A stretch of 64,000 bases of DNA from Apodemus sylvaticus (taxonomy: Eukaryota > Chordata > Mammalia > Rodentia > Muridae), in assembly GCF_947179515.1 (NCBI RefSeq), contig NC_067488.1:37803342-37867341 (forward strand). Reading direction: 5' to 3'. A program made the position numbers and the translations under genes. Below, one piece after another: positions 24,131 through 36,892 of this stretch; position 1 is the stretch's first letter, and each line of letters opens with the position of its first letter. The notes beneath the pieces are model-generated. The model was not told where the DNA came from and did not search any database. It worked only from the letters and a program-made list of their open reading frames with translations.

Positions 24131-24162
24131 TGCGCGCACACACACACAACACACACACACAA
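24131..24162. repeat. (CA)n microsatellite in the Lx 3' end
   Basis: A GCGCGCACACAC start is followed by CA repeats with one AACA break, near the 3' end of the Lx element. Confidence 0.9.
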
Positions 24163-26874
24163 ACATATTTCTAAATATAGATTGTTCAGTCTGTTTGATG
24201 TTACTTGTATGTTTCAGGACTGAAAGTTTGGTACAGGATAAGCAATTGGTGTGCTGTTCCCTGGGAAATGTAGGTTCTTTGAATAGGGTTGAGTCTTCAT
24301 GGTCTCCCCCCACTGCCCCTTCATGTTAGCATGTCTTTGTTTGGCTCATGTTTACATAGTCATGTTGCTGAGACGTTATGGGCATATTCTGACAGTTCAA
24401 GAATATATAGTCCCACAGTAAACTCCCTAATCCTCTGGCTCTTACAATATTGCCACCCCATCTTCTGTTATGTGAAAGTTATTTTGTACATATATCCATG
24501 TGGGACTGGGCTTCACAGCTCCGCATTTTGATTGACTGCAGTTTTCTGTAATAGTTGCCATCTGTTGCAAAGAGAAATTTCCTTGATAGTATAAGGACAA
24601 ACTTTTAGAGTATACTTAGGGATTATGCTGATTTAATAAAGTAGTGTTTGTAGATTCTTCTCTAAGATGCATGACTCTCTAGCCCAGGTAGTTTGCTAGG
24701 CTTCTAATACTGGTCATGATTTCTTTCTTATTGAGTGGGTGTTAAGTCCAATTAGAGAGTTGTTGGTTACTGCCACTGTGTGTGTGGCACTACTGCATAC
24801 TTAGATACCACACTGGTCATTATTGTGGTTGATAGGCATCATATCTGGATAACAGTATTGGTTGTGTAGAAGTTTATATGGCACCTCTGGTCAGTTCCAG
24901 TTCAGGGGCCACTGGGTCATGTAGTGGACCTTATAGTCAATTAAAAAGTGATTGGTTGCTCCCATAACATTTTGCCATTAGTACAACAGTATATTTTTGT
25001 AGGCAGGTTGCTGTAGATAATAGAGTTTGTAACTAGGTTATACTAATGATTACTTTTCTCCGTGGGTGGCAAAATCTTATAGCACCATGAACATTAATGG
25101 GTACAGGTGAAACAGTCACCAGCTGGGTTTCTCCATGTTCAATGATACCTGTAATTGTTGGTAGCAATAAAGCCTTACATCTGGTTATGGAGCGTAACCA
25201 ATCGCTTTGGTAGTAGTCTGTGATATTTGGGGCATTTCTGTGGGGCTCTTTGACCAGTAAATTAACAAGAGGCAACTCTTTCCTGACACTGGAAGTTTTA
25301 CTTGATGGCATAATATGTCTAGTTGGGGCATTGTTTTTTCTATTATTTGATAGCTCTATTTACCTTCCATTCATATGCTTATTTTAGGAAACTTCTGCAG
25401 TATTAGGTTTCCATAATGGCTTTTCAACAGGCCATTATTGTTAATTCTCCCTCCTGCTCCTCCTCTAGCCTGCCCTCCCACTCCCCTTCCCCACTTAAGC
25501 TTTGTATTATATTTTCTGCCCTATCTCTTTTTTAACTCTGTATCCTATATCCCTTCCCTGAAAGACCCCCTTTCCCCTGCACCTTCCATCCCTTATTTAC
25601 CTACCTAATATCCGTGGCTGTTTATTTTGCAACACAAGTCTAAAGTTTAAAAACTAACATTCACATATGAGAGAAAATTGCCAATATTTGTCTTTTTAGA
25701 TCTAGGTTATTTTACTCAGGATAATATTCTTTTCTCTAGTAACCTGTAAATTTCATAACCTTATTTTTGATAACAGTTGAATTGTATAAGTATACCACAG
25801 TATAATTATTCATTCAATGTTTGATGGGTATCTAGGCTGTTTTCCAATTTCTGGCTATTATGATAGAGCCCAGTCACCATGGATGAGATAAGATGATAGA
25901 GTCTTTGGGGTTATGCCCAAGAGTTGTGTAACTGGATCCTGAGGGAAATCTATTCCCGCCCTCCAGAAGACTCACCACATTGATTTCCACAGAGGCTCTA
26001 CAAGTTTGCAATCCCACTGACAGTGGATGAGTGTTCCCCTACTCTGCATCCTCACCAGAATGAGGGGTCATTTGTTTTATAGATCTTGGCCATTCTGACT
26101 GGGATAAAATGAAATCTCAAAGTACTTGTGGTTCCCATTTCATTGGTTACTAAGGATAGTGAACCTTTTAAAATGTGTTTTTCAGTGGTTTGTTTTGTTT
26201 TATCTTTTAAGAACTCTGCCTAGTTCTTTACCCTGTTTTTTAATTTGGTCATTTCCTTGATATTTAGTTTTTTTGTTGTCGGTGATGGGTGATGGTGGTT
26301 GTTTGTTTTAGTTCCTTTGTATATTCTAGAAACAACTATATGTGTCTCATGTATAGTCTGTAAACATCTTTTCCCATTCTTTAGGCTGCTGCTTGCTTGA
26401 AACGATGGTGTTCTTTATTGGACAGATTTTTTTAGCGTCATGACATCCCATTTGGTAATTGTTGGTCTTAGTGTGTGTGCTAATATTGTCCCATCTTTTT
26501 CTGGGCCAATGAGTTCAAGCCTGTTTCCCACTTTCTATTCTATCAGATCCAGTACATCTAGTTTTACGTTGAGGTGTTTGATCCATTGGAGTTCATTTTT
26601 GTAGGATAATCAACATCAGGCATCCAATTTGATGGATCCAATTGAACAAATTGCCTTTCCTCCAGTAAGTGTTCTTGACTTCTTTGTCAAAAATCAGATG
26701 TCCATAGGTCCACAGGCATTTGGCCTTATGAGTCTTTACTGTGATTCCATTGATCAACTTGTCTGCTTTATGCTAGTACCATGCAGTTTTTAATTACTGT
26801 AGCTCTGTAGAACAGCTTGATACCAGGTAATATCTCCAGCAGTCTTTTATTATTCAGAATGTTTTTAGATATCT

Positions 26875-26980
<106 letters not shown>

Positions 26981-28173
26981 AATGATGTTAAATACTGTGT
27001 TGAAATTTTAATGGAGATTACACTGTATCTGAAGATGGGTAGATGGCCATTTCACTGTATTAATTCTACTGATCCCTGGGCATGTGATGTATTTCCATCT
27101 TCTGACATCTTCTTCAATACCTTCAATTTTTATTATACAAGTTTTTCACGTGCTTAGTTAGAGTTATCCCAGGGTTTTTGTTTTAAGCTTTTGTTTTGTT
27201 TTGAGGCTATTAAAGATACTATTTTCCTGATTTTCTTCTTAGTCTATTTGCTTTTGCATATAGGAAGGTTACTGATTTTTGTGCAGTGATTTTTTTTTTG
27301 TATCCTCGTATTTTGTTAAACGTGATTATTGCTTATAAAAGTTTACTGATGAAGTTTTTAGGATCTTCATATATAAAATCACTTCATGTATGAATCACAC
27401 CCTCTGTAAATAAAAATACTTGCACTTTTTCCTTTCCTATTTGAATTTTCTTGATTTCTTTCAGTCATCTTATTGCTCTAGCTAACATTTCACATCTTCC
27501 AATGAATAGGTGTGGAGAGCTGATATCCTTGCTTTGTTCTTGCTCTAAATTCTCTTTCTTATGTTGAGATATGTCACCTATATTTCTAGTCTATCAAGGA
27601 CTTATTTTAATCATAAAAGGGTGTGAGATTTTGTCAAAGGTTTTTTTCTCCATCTAATAAGATGGCTATGTGGAATCTATCTTTCAGTTTATTTTATATT
27701 GATGTATGTTGAGCCATTCCTGCATATCTGGGATGAAGTCTACTTGATTATAGTAGATATTTTTGTGGTGCTCTTAGATGTGGTTTGCAAATATTTTATT
27801 GAGAAATTTGCATGTATGTATGTTCATGAGGGAAAGTGCTCTTGCTTTTCTGTTCTTTGTATGGTTTTGGTGCTCACATGACAGTGGCTTTACAAAAAGA
27901 ATTAGGGAGTCTTTCTGCAGTTTCTCTTTTTCAGACTAATTTGATGAGTATTGGTGATTTTCTTTGAAGGTCTCGTAGAGTTCTGTGAATTTATCTGGCC
28001 CTGGGATTCAATTCCTTGGGTTGGCAGAATTTTAATGACTGCTTTTATTTCACTAGGGATTATGGGGTTGTTTAAATTGTTTGTTCCTTTTGAGTTGATT
28101 TAATATTGCTAGATAGTATATATTAAGATTCACCTATTTATTTTAGGTTTTCCAGTTCAGTAGAATTCAGACT

Positions 28174-28446
28174 TAAAATATGTCATTATCTCAGTGTAGC
28201 AGTATAGGGCAAAACCAGAACAGGGAAGTGGGAAGGGGTGGATGGGAGAACAGGGAGAGGGAAGGGGGCTTATGTGACTTTCGAGGAGTGAGGGGGCCTG
28301 AAAGGGGGAAATCATTTTAAATGTAAATAAAAAATATATTGAATAAAAAAAAGAGGGGAAAAAAAGGAGTTCATCATGGCAGTCACTTTAGAAGTCATCA
28401 ATAAAGATTAGCATTAAAATGAAAAAAAAATAAAATATGTCATTAT
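28174..28446 (+). mobile_element. L1 3'-end insertion with probable 3' transduction, perfect TSD
   Basis: TAAAATATGTCATTAT occurs at 28174-28189 and 28431-28446, a 15-16-bp perfect duplication at an ACTT/AAAA target. The insert between them (241 bp) starts with purine-rich L1 3' UTR ('AGGGAAGTGGGAAGGGGTGG', 'AATGTAAATAAAAAATATAT') and reaches a first A-rich tail at about 28344-28365. About 56 bp of non-L1 sequence follows, containing AATAAA at 28400-28405. A second poly(A) starts at 28422, 16 nt after that signal. This is the structure of an L1 transcript that read past its own weak signal and ended at a downstream genomic one. Confidence 0.85.
28400..28405 (+). promoter_or_regulatory. AATAAA polyadenylation signal in transduced segment
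   Basis: A canonical hexamer lies 16 nt before the terminal A run that abuts the right target-site duplication. It marks the 3' end of the retroposed RNA. Confidence 0.75.
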
Positions 28447-29553
28447 GATTCTCATAATTTCCTGAGTGTGTCTTGTAATGTTTCCCTTTCATCTCTAATT
28501 TTATTAATTTAGTTTTTATCTCTGATCTTTTGGTTAATTGAGCCAAGATTTTGTCAATCCTGTTTTTCTTTCCCCCTCAAAAATCAACACTTCATTTTAT
28601 TGATCTTATGATTTTTGTTTGTCTGTTTTTGTCTTGTCTGTTTACTTGATTTTCTTTCATTGATTTTTTTTCCCAAGTTTGAGTATTTATTCACATCCAC
28701 TCATTTTGGTATTATTTCTTCTTGTTTTTTGTAGAGAGTTCAAGTTTGCCATGTTACTAATATAAAATCTCTCCAGCTTTTTTTTTTTTTTTTTTTTTTT
28801 TAATGTAGGGACTTAATGCTGTGAACTAGTGTCTTACAAATAATTCCCTTGTGTTCAATGGGTTTGGATAGACTGTGTTTTCATTTTCATTCAGTTCTTA
28901 AAAGGTTTTTATTTTCTTGATTTCTGTCTTGTTTTAATGTTTATCCAGTATTGAGTTGTTCAGATTCCATGAGTTTGTGTACTTTCTCCTGTTCCCATTA
29001 CTGTTGATATTTAGCTTTAATCTATGGGGTCAGATATGATGTGTGGCATTATTTCAGTTTCTGATATATGTTGAGAGTTGTGTCCTAATTTGTGGTCAGT
29101 TTTGGAGAAAGTTTCATGGGGCTGCTAGGAAGAAAGCATGTTCTTCAGTGTTTGTGTAGAATGTTTTATAGATGTTTTGATTTATGACATTATTTAACTC
29201 CAGCATTTCTCTGTTTAGTTTCTGTCTTGATGGAACTGTTGGGCAAGAGTGGAGTATTGAAGTTACCTACTATCACAGTGTTAGAGTCAGTTTGTGATTT
29301 TACTTGCAGTAGTGTTTCTTTTATGAACTTGGTGCTTTGGTGTTTGGTGCATAGATCTTTAGAATCGTAACATCCCTTGGTAGACTTTTTTTCCTTTGAT
29401 GAGTATGTACTGGCCTCTATATCTTCTGACTAGTTTTAGTGTGAAGTCCATTTTGCAAGGTATTGAAATAGCTATATTTATTTGCTTCTTGGTTCCCATT
29501 CCTTTGGAATATTTTTTCTATACTGTTACCCTGAGGTGATGCCTACCTTGATG

Positions 29554-30338
29554 TTTTTTTTTGTTTGTTTGTTTGTTTTTGTTAATTTTTCATTAGATAT
29601 TTTCTTTATTTACATTTCAAATGTTATCCCCTTTCCATGTTTCCCCTCCGAAGACCCCCTATCCCATCCCTCCCTCCCCCTGCTCACTAACCCACCCACT
29701 CCCACTTCCCTGTCCTGGCATTCCCCTACTATAAAATCTCTCCAGCTTTTTTTTTTTTTTTTTTTTTTAATGTAGGGACTTAATGCTGTGAACTAGTGTC
29801 TTACAAATAATTCCCTGTGTTCAATGGGTTTGGATAGACTGTGTTTTCATTTTCATTCAGTTCTTAAAAGGTTTTTATTTTCTTGATTGCTGTCTTGTTT
29901 TAATGTTTATCCAGTTTTGAGTTGTTCAGATTCCATGAGTTTGTGTACTTTCTCCTGTTCCCTTCACAGGTCCAAGGGCCTGTCATCTCATTGAAGTCTT
30001 GGTCCTGCATGTGTACTCTTTGGTTGGTGGTTAAGTCTCTGAGAGGTCTAGGGGGTCTGGTTGGTTCATATTGTTGTTCTTCCTATGGGACTACAGATTC
30101 CTTCAGCTCCTTGGGTCCTTTCTCTAGCTCCACCATTGGGGACCCTATGCTCAGTCCAATGGTTTGCTGAGAGCATCCGCCTCTGTTATTTGTCGGGCAT
30201 TGGCAGAGCCTCTCAGGAGACAGCTATATCTGGGTCCTGTCAGCAAGCACTTGTTGGCATCCACAATAGTATCTGGGTTTGGTAACTGTATATGGGATGG
30301 ATTCCCAGGCAGGGCTGTCTCTGAATGGCCTTTTCCTT
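29554..30338 (-). mobile_element. Young L1 3' UTR fragment nested in Lx, split by a copied segment
   Basis: The L1 3' end begins with a T/GTTT-rich tail (29554-29590) and 'CATTAGATATTTTCTTTATT'. It continues as 3' UTR to about 30338 ('CTCAGGAGACAGCTATATCT', 'CAAGCACTTGTTGGCATCCA'), where Lx ORF2 sequence resumes ('GATGTGTTTCTTGGATGTAG'). The homologous L1 at 45626 allows a direct comparison: here about 17 bp after 'ATTCCCCTAC' is replaced by a 233-bp foreign block at 29730-29962. Confidence 0.88.
29730..29962. repeat. Near-identical copy of 28761-28996 (direct, 1 kb away)
   Basis: This block repeats the Lx-derived sequence at 28761-28996, from 'TATAAAATCTCTCCAGC' and a T run through 'TACTTTCTCCTGTTCCC'. 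I count two substitutions and one single-base deletion, plus a T run of 22 instead of 24. It lies inside an L1 3' UTR where it does not belong, so it is the copy and the Lx segment is the source. Confidence 0.95.
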
Positions 30339-31929
30339 AAGATGTGTTTCTTGGATGTAGCAGAAAGATGGATCCTGGTTTTGTCTGCATTCTGTTAGTC
30401 TGTGTCATTTTATTGAAGAATTGAAGACCATTAATAATGAGGGTTATCAACAAACAGTATTTATTAATTCCTGGTATTTTGTTGGCTATGGAGTGAGATT
30501 CCACCTTTTTTTGACTAACTAGTCTGGGGTTACTTACTTGCTTTGTCCTCATGGTATAGTTAGCCTTCTCTTTAAACTGAAGTTTTCCTTTAAGTACCTC
30601 TACAGAGTTAGGTTGGTAGATAGAATTTCCTTAGATTTGTTTTTATTGTGAAATGTTTTTATTTCTCTCTTGATGTGATTAACTAACTTGTCTAGCATGT
30701 GTGGTCTCATAAGCTTTTAGAACATCTATCCAGGCCCTTCTGGCTCATGGAGTCTCTTTGAAAAGTCTAATGGGTCAACCTTTATATATGACATGGCCTT
30801 TTACTCTAGCAACTTTTTATACTCTTTCTTTGTTCTATACATTTAATGTTTTTATTTTTATGTGCTGATATTATGGGAGTTTCTTTTTCTAGTCTATTTG
30901 ATAGTCTATATGCTTCTTGTATCATGATAGAGGCAACTATTTAGATTGGGGAAGTTTTCTTCTAAGATTTTTATTAAAAATATTTTTCTGTGCCTTTGAT
31001 GTGGGTTTCTTTTTCTTCCTCTATCTCTGTTATTTGGTCTTTTCAAATTTTCTGCATGGAATTTTTAATTTTCTTTATTTTATTAGATTTAGCATTTTGT
31101 TTGAACTATCCATTTTTTCTATTTCGTCTTCAAGACTTGCCATTCTCTGTTCCATGTCTTGTACTCTGCTGGTGAGGCTTGCCTCTGAGGTTTTGGGTGG
31201 ACAGACTTGAGTTTTCATTTCCAGTGTTATCTCAGACTAGTATTTCTTTAGTAATTCTGATTTTTTGTTTGTTTTGTTAAATTCTATTTTATGTCTTAAA
31301 TTTATTTCTTTTTTTATTCAGTTGTTTGTGCTTTCAATTGTTTGTGTTTTCTTTAAGGGATCTATTCATATCCTCTTTAAGGGTCTTGCTATTTTGAAGG
31401 CCTTGTCTTGTGCTTCAGCTGAATTGCTTTTCTCAGAACATAATTTATAGGTCTGTTGGTTTCTGGAGGAGACATGTTGTCTTGGTTGTATATCTTTGTG
31501 TGTTTTGACCTGTGATCTAAGCAGGAGTTCTGATGTTTGAAGTATTTCTTGTTGTAGATTCATGGCCTTATTTTTGTAGTCTATTGTATTGTTTCTACTA
31601 CCACTCTGGTCCTAGCCAATTGTGGCTATGTGATACCTGCTAGAGTCTAGGTCTTAGTTAATGTGGCACCTGTGAGTCCTTGGTAGACAGAGCAGTTCTG
31701 TGGGTCAACAGGAGTCACAGAGGCATGGAAATGGGCTAGGAGTAAAATCTGAAAGGACTAGAGGAAAGAACTTGGGGGATGCTGGGCCTGCACCAAGAGG
31801 CTATGTCCCAAGGGGCTAGAAGTGGCCTTCTTATGTTTTGATTTTGGTTGTTCATGGGCACCAGTCCCATGCTACAGAGTTACCTGTAGGTAACAGAGGA
31901 GCAAACAAATGTATCACTCTTCTATTTAG

Positions 31930-33070
31930 TGTGCCACCATGCAAGACTCCAGTCTTGTGTTTCTTCAGTTGTCATAAAGCCCTTACCTGTTCTATTGGAC
32001 CATAATGTCACAGTGAGTCTCTGGTAAGCAGACAAAATGAAAAGCAAGTTACTGAGAGGATACTCTTAAGTCAGTATTGGTGTTTAAGCCATTAAGCATT
32101 GCATCACTGGCAGGAGTCAGGCCTGGGCCGAAGCAGCTGGTGATCTCATTTTAAATATGGTGATGCTGTAATATGAAGGGACGCATAATTCAGTCTGGGA
32201 TTTGTGAACGTGTGCCATATGATAGGCACTGCTCTCATTTGATACCCAAAGACTGTTAACAGAGTCTGTCAGTAGAACGCTCACTGGCTGTAAGGAGAAA
32301 CTATTAGGAAAAGCCTGAGAAGTTTCATGCTTTCTTTCAAAAGACTACAGAATTCCAGTCCAGAATTTATGGGTATATCTGGGACAATGAAGGATAAGGA
32401 ACAGTCCCCCAGATGATAGTTAGGGAAGGGACCACATACCAAAGTGACACAGGCACACGAGACCACCAACCACAGCAATCTATCTTGTGTGAGGAGCACT
32501 CATCATGTAACATGGATGGAATATTCTCTCTGGAAGCTGAGACTTAAGACGTGGAAGCAACAGGGAGCAAAGAAAATGGCGTGTTTAGACTTAATTTAGA
32601 GAAATTAATTAGTCCATAGTATAGAGAAGCTGGATTGGCAGATGTTTAGTATAGCTAGGGGCAAAATCAGCTAAGAAGCTGCAATACTAAATTATAAACC
32701 CTTAAGAGTCAGGAAAGACTCGCTAAAGCAAACAGCTTACAAGGAAGTACTGCCACCTCTGGAGTAAGGTCTTCAGGGTTACAGCTGACCCCACCCAAAG
32801 CAGCAAAGTCCCTGAAAATTGCATGTGTGTGCAATGCAGAGGCAGCCAAGTGAAGTGAAGTACACACTTCTTGAAGAAAACTATGGCTTAAACAATTAGA
32901 TCACTTTCCAAATATCATTCACCTTCAAAACAGAATGCAAATAGTGACCCTGGTTTGTCCTACTGGATGACATCTGTGTTAGGCTTGTGTGTTCTGCTGC
33001 TGTACAAATGAAATGACGATTCAAATGAAATGGCTCTTTTGCAGAGTTGACTTCACGAAAAATATTGTGT
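31930..33070. other. Single-copy intron, nothing assigned
   Basis: I see no repeat family, splice-flanked coding segment or RNA gene here. Only short chance ORFs are present. Confidence 0.5.
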
Positions 33071-33074
33071 GCTC

Positions 33075-33460
33075 TTATGTTAGTATGCTGGGGTGCTGTA
33101 TCAAAGGACTACAATACCATTTTCTCGGGGCTCTGAAACTAAGGCTCAAAGTCACATGTCAGCAAGCCCTATTCCACTAGAGCCCTTCCTCCTTTTGACT
33201 GCAAGGTGGCTACTTATCCCCTGTGTCCTCTTGGTATATTTTTCAATCTGAGTACATCCTTGGTGTCTCTGTGTATCCAGAATTTGTCTTAGGAGAGCAG
33301 TAACTAAATTGGATTCGAACCTATCTGTAGATTTCATTTTAAGTTAAAATGACCTCTTTCAAGGTCCTGTCTCAAATCACAGTCATAAGTCAGGGATTTA
33401 GGAGTCTAGGGGTTCAGCATGGGACTTTAGGGGAAGGGTACACAATCTGCCACATACCAC
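33075..33460. repeat. Diverged mammalian interspersed repeat, family not assigned
   Basis: The order 'GGGGTGCTGTATCAAAGGAC', 'CTTATCCCCTGTGTCCTCTT', 'CTTTCAAGGTCCTGTCTCAA', 'ATCACAGTCATAAGTCAGGG' and 'GGGTACACAATCTGCC' recalls a common eutherian repeat. I cannot name the family safely. Confidence 0.35.
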
Positions 33461-34938
33461 ACAGTTACATGATATGTGAACAGCATATATCTCAAACGTT
33501 AGGAACCTGATAGAAACCAGAGTATCCCTGGTATCAAATCTGTGGAGATCCCCTCTCCCTTCTCAGTATCCCCCAAAATACTGCTACATTCAATCTTGAG
33601 GTTGAACCTGTGCCATCATTGCATAGGTTCGGAGAGCCTGTCTAGAGTCCCGGGACCTCGCAAGCAGACAGAGTCCTCTCAGGCCCTATTTCACGTTTCT
33701 TCCACCCTTGTTGTAACTTCAGCTGCTTTTACTAATTGTCATTTGAACATATATGACTTGCCTGTGTGGATAAGTGTTTGCCTCAGGAGGCTCCTGTGGG
33801 AGAGACTTGAGCCACAGCTGCTGCAGCAGGCTTTTTAATTGTTGAAAAGCCTTAGGCAGTGGGGCCTCGCTGGAGGACATGAGTGGCTGCAGGGAGGTCC
33901 TTGGGAGCACCCTGACCCTAGTCTTGCTCCCTGCACCCCTGCTTCCACGAGGAGGAATCCTCCTCCTCACATGCTACTGCTCCCTTATGTTCTGTCTATC
34001 ACGGTGCCCTGGTGATGATTAAAAGCTCTGAAACAGTCTGCCAAAACAAGTCTTTCTTTCCCCTAAGTTGTTGTCAAGAGATTAAAAGCCTAACCCATAA
34101 AGCATTGAAAAACCCTGGTATTTAATGCTCTCGGATAGCTTAAGAATTGTGTCTTGAAGCCTCATTTTATCAGATCTGGATTATCTTAATCAACAAAACC
34201 TCAGTTAATCGCATCTTTAATATACAGGCTAAGACGGCAAAATTAAGAATTCAAGTCTTCCAACTTAACATCAGTTCCCTGCAGCCGATAGTACTTGCTG
34301 CTTCTGCTGTTGGAGAGCACTTTGACTCAGGACCCTGTAGCACCCTATGTCTGTGGCGCAGATATCTTACAGTACACAGTGAAGTTTCTGGGAAAATATT
34401 TTTAATACTTCAAAAATTTTCTTAACTCTGGAACCCATTGGGTGCTACCATTGTCGCTGATTGCTGCTTTCAGGTTCCCTGCTTGGTCTCATTTCGGAAT
34501 GGAGAGCAGAGCTTGATGATGCGCCGGAGCTTGACAGTGTACCATGCTCTGAAGCTGCCAGCATGGGAGCTCTAAAAGCCCCACATGTGGCCTCTCCCAC
34601 CTGACATGGCTGCAGCATACACATCAGCCTCCATCAAATAAGTGGTGAAAGGCTTTGAATTGCTGGGTAGCTGCCATTTTCTTTCTCTTTGTCGGGGCTA
34701 GTCTAAGGACAACAGGCTGCCTCTCGCCCTGTTAGGGGCCATACTGCCTGAGTAGAGAATTGGAGAGTATCACTTACATTAGTGTTTTCAAGTTTCCTCT
34801 TTGATGTGTTGCCCATTGCACATGTAATGCACAGACACAGAGTCCAAAATGCTTTGCTTTCTGATTCGGGGCATTGTTTGCAACAGTTGGAGACCTGTGT
34901 CAGAGGTTCACACGCTGACAGAACTGCACCTCCCCCCT

Positions 34939-34971
<33 letters not shown>

Positions 34972-36140
34972 TCAGGCAGTCGATGCAAGCTTTCTAAGCC
35001 TCTGTTTATAAGCTAGAGGACTGAGTCATGCTGAAGCGAGACAAGGAGGGAACTATGTCATTCACTCTGTGGTCTGCTCCTGGACAGTGTCTGTAAGAAC
35101 ACTAGTGCTGCCGTCCCGTTCACACCTCCAAGTCAACTCTCATTTCACAGCTGGATGGCTGTAGGAAGCCCACATTCATAAATCAGCAAGGACCCTATTG
35201 GTAGGCGTTTCCAAGTGATGATGGAAGGGCAGGAAGACCTCGCTTAAGCCTTCCCATCTGCTCTCCTAGATTTGCCATAACTGAGACATTGGGAGATGAG
35301 CAGAGGTAGAATAAAACAAAAGATGACATCACCACTTGTCACTCCTGTTGAGGGAAGGACTCTCTCCAGAAAAGACTTTGAAGCTTCCTCTAAGTCCTGA
35401 TCATCTTCCTATGTTGTATATTGCACAATCAAGTGTTTATCTGGAGGTCTTAGACATTTAATTTTTTTTTCAATGTTAAGCATCTTGTCTTAGAATCAGA
35501 CATTATAGTATAAAACAGTGCAGTTTGTTTAATTTCATTTTATTTATTTTATTTAATATGATGTCCGCACAGCTTGTAAAAAGAGGAATATAACCAGTGG
35601 TTTTTAATTGTCACTTATAAGTCATTGGAAGTTATTGATTGATCCCTGTGGGTATAGAATGTCTGAGTAGCTGTGGTGACAAATATAAACAGATGATAAA
35701 TGGCCTTTGTAGTTAGACCCTGGCCCTTACCTGGATTGACTTGAGCATCCATAGTTTCCACTGTTTCACTTCCTGGAAGCCCAGCTCCCAGATGTAATCC
35801 CTTCCATTCTGAAGCAAGTCAGGTAGGTTAGTTTACATCTGACATCTTACCTACACCCCTTATGACAATTTTAGTTTGTATTTTTAAGCAGTTATGAAGT
35901 AGCCAAAGAAATATCTAGCACTTGTAATAGTCACAAATATAAATAAAAGAAAAATTATCTCAAACAGTGCATATGACCCTGAGAAAGTCCAGTGACAACA
36001 TTTAGCTTCTGATGAACTAATTTCTTATTGTACCTGGGTCTTTAAAATACCTTCAAGTACATATTTCATCTTCTCCCATCTCTTCTGCCATGAAGACACT
36101 TTACATTTTTTTGACACTTTACATTTCTGAAAAAACAATT
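33461..36140. other. Single-copy intron with one (CA)n
   Basis: A pure CA repeat lies at about 34942-34968. Otherwise there is only single-copy sequence with short chance ORFs, and an A/T-rich stretch near 35460-35570. Confidence 0.55.
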
Positions 36141-36144
36141 AATA

Positions 36145-36350
36145 ATGGTATCCCAGTGTATTGGGCAATGAGCTAAGTCTGGCATTGGTCCTGTGAGTTG
36201 TTTGTGTATTACTCTGTGTCATGGTGACAGAGTGGTAGGCTCTTTCACATAAGGCATCTGAGGGTTGGGAGCGTCCACACTAGTCTAGGATTGCACAGCC
36301 AAAGGGCCACAGGCTTAGGCTTTTGTCTAATTCTAAAACTTTTATCCTGC
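36145..36350 (-). repeat. MIR SINE relic (reverse)
   Basis: A reversed-MIR order is visible: 'ATCTGAGGGTTGGGAGCGTC', 'AGGATTGCACAGCCAAAGGG', then 'TTGTCTAATTCTAAAAC' and a terminal 'ATCCTGCC'. It is old and diverged. Confidence 0.5.
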
Positions 36351-36742
36351 CAAGAAAAGTAGTATTGAAAATTGTTGACTTGTTTCATGGCAAATAGGTA
36401 GACCTGAGAAGCTGAGAGCTTTGGCAGGCTTTTTAAATGGCAGCTGCTGTCTGTCCTGTGTGCCTACTGTCTCCTTTGTAGTGGTTTCCATTAGTATCTG
36501 TAGCAGCAAGGCACAGTATGGTCTCTATAACGGACCTGCAAAGGTTGAGAATAGTTAGAAACTTTTACTTTGTAAATGCCAATTGCAGTGTAATTTAAGA
36601 TATGACCATTTAAACATCAGGCAAACATTCTTGAATTGGTAACAGCTAGTTATAACACCCAGGTGCTCTGTTTAATAATTTGGTCTGAGTTAAAGTTTGT
36701 TCACTATGCTTTATAAAATTGTTGCCAAATGTCTTTATTGTG

Positions 36743-36810
36743 ATAGTGGTGGTGGTGGTGGTAGTGGTGGTGGTGCTGGTGGTGGTGGCGATGGTAGTGG
36801 TGGTGCTGAT

Positions 36811-36846
<36 letters not shown>

Positions 36847-36892
36847 ATGGGGGCGGCGGCGGCATGGGGGCGGCGGCGGCATGGGGGCGGTA
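36743..36892. repeat. GGT/GGC trinucleotide array with 17-bp higher-order units
   Basis: The tract begins as (GGT)n with GCT, GAT and AGT interruptions and passes into ten uninterrupted GGC units (36817-36846). It then forms three units of ATGGGGGCGGCGGCGGC starting at 36847, 36864 and 36881, the last one partial. It is very CpG-rich for an intron interior. Frames on both strands are open and give poly-Gly, poly-Ala, poly-Val or Pro/Thr-rich ORFs; I do not regard these as genes. Confidence 0.97.
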
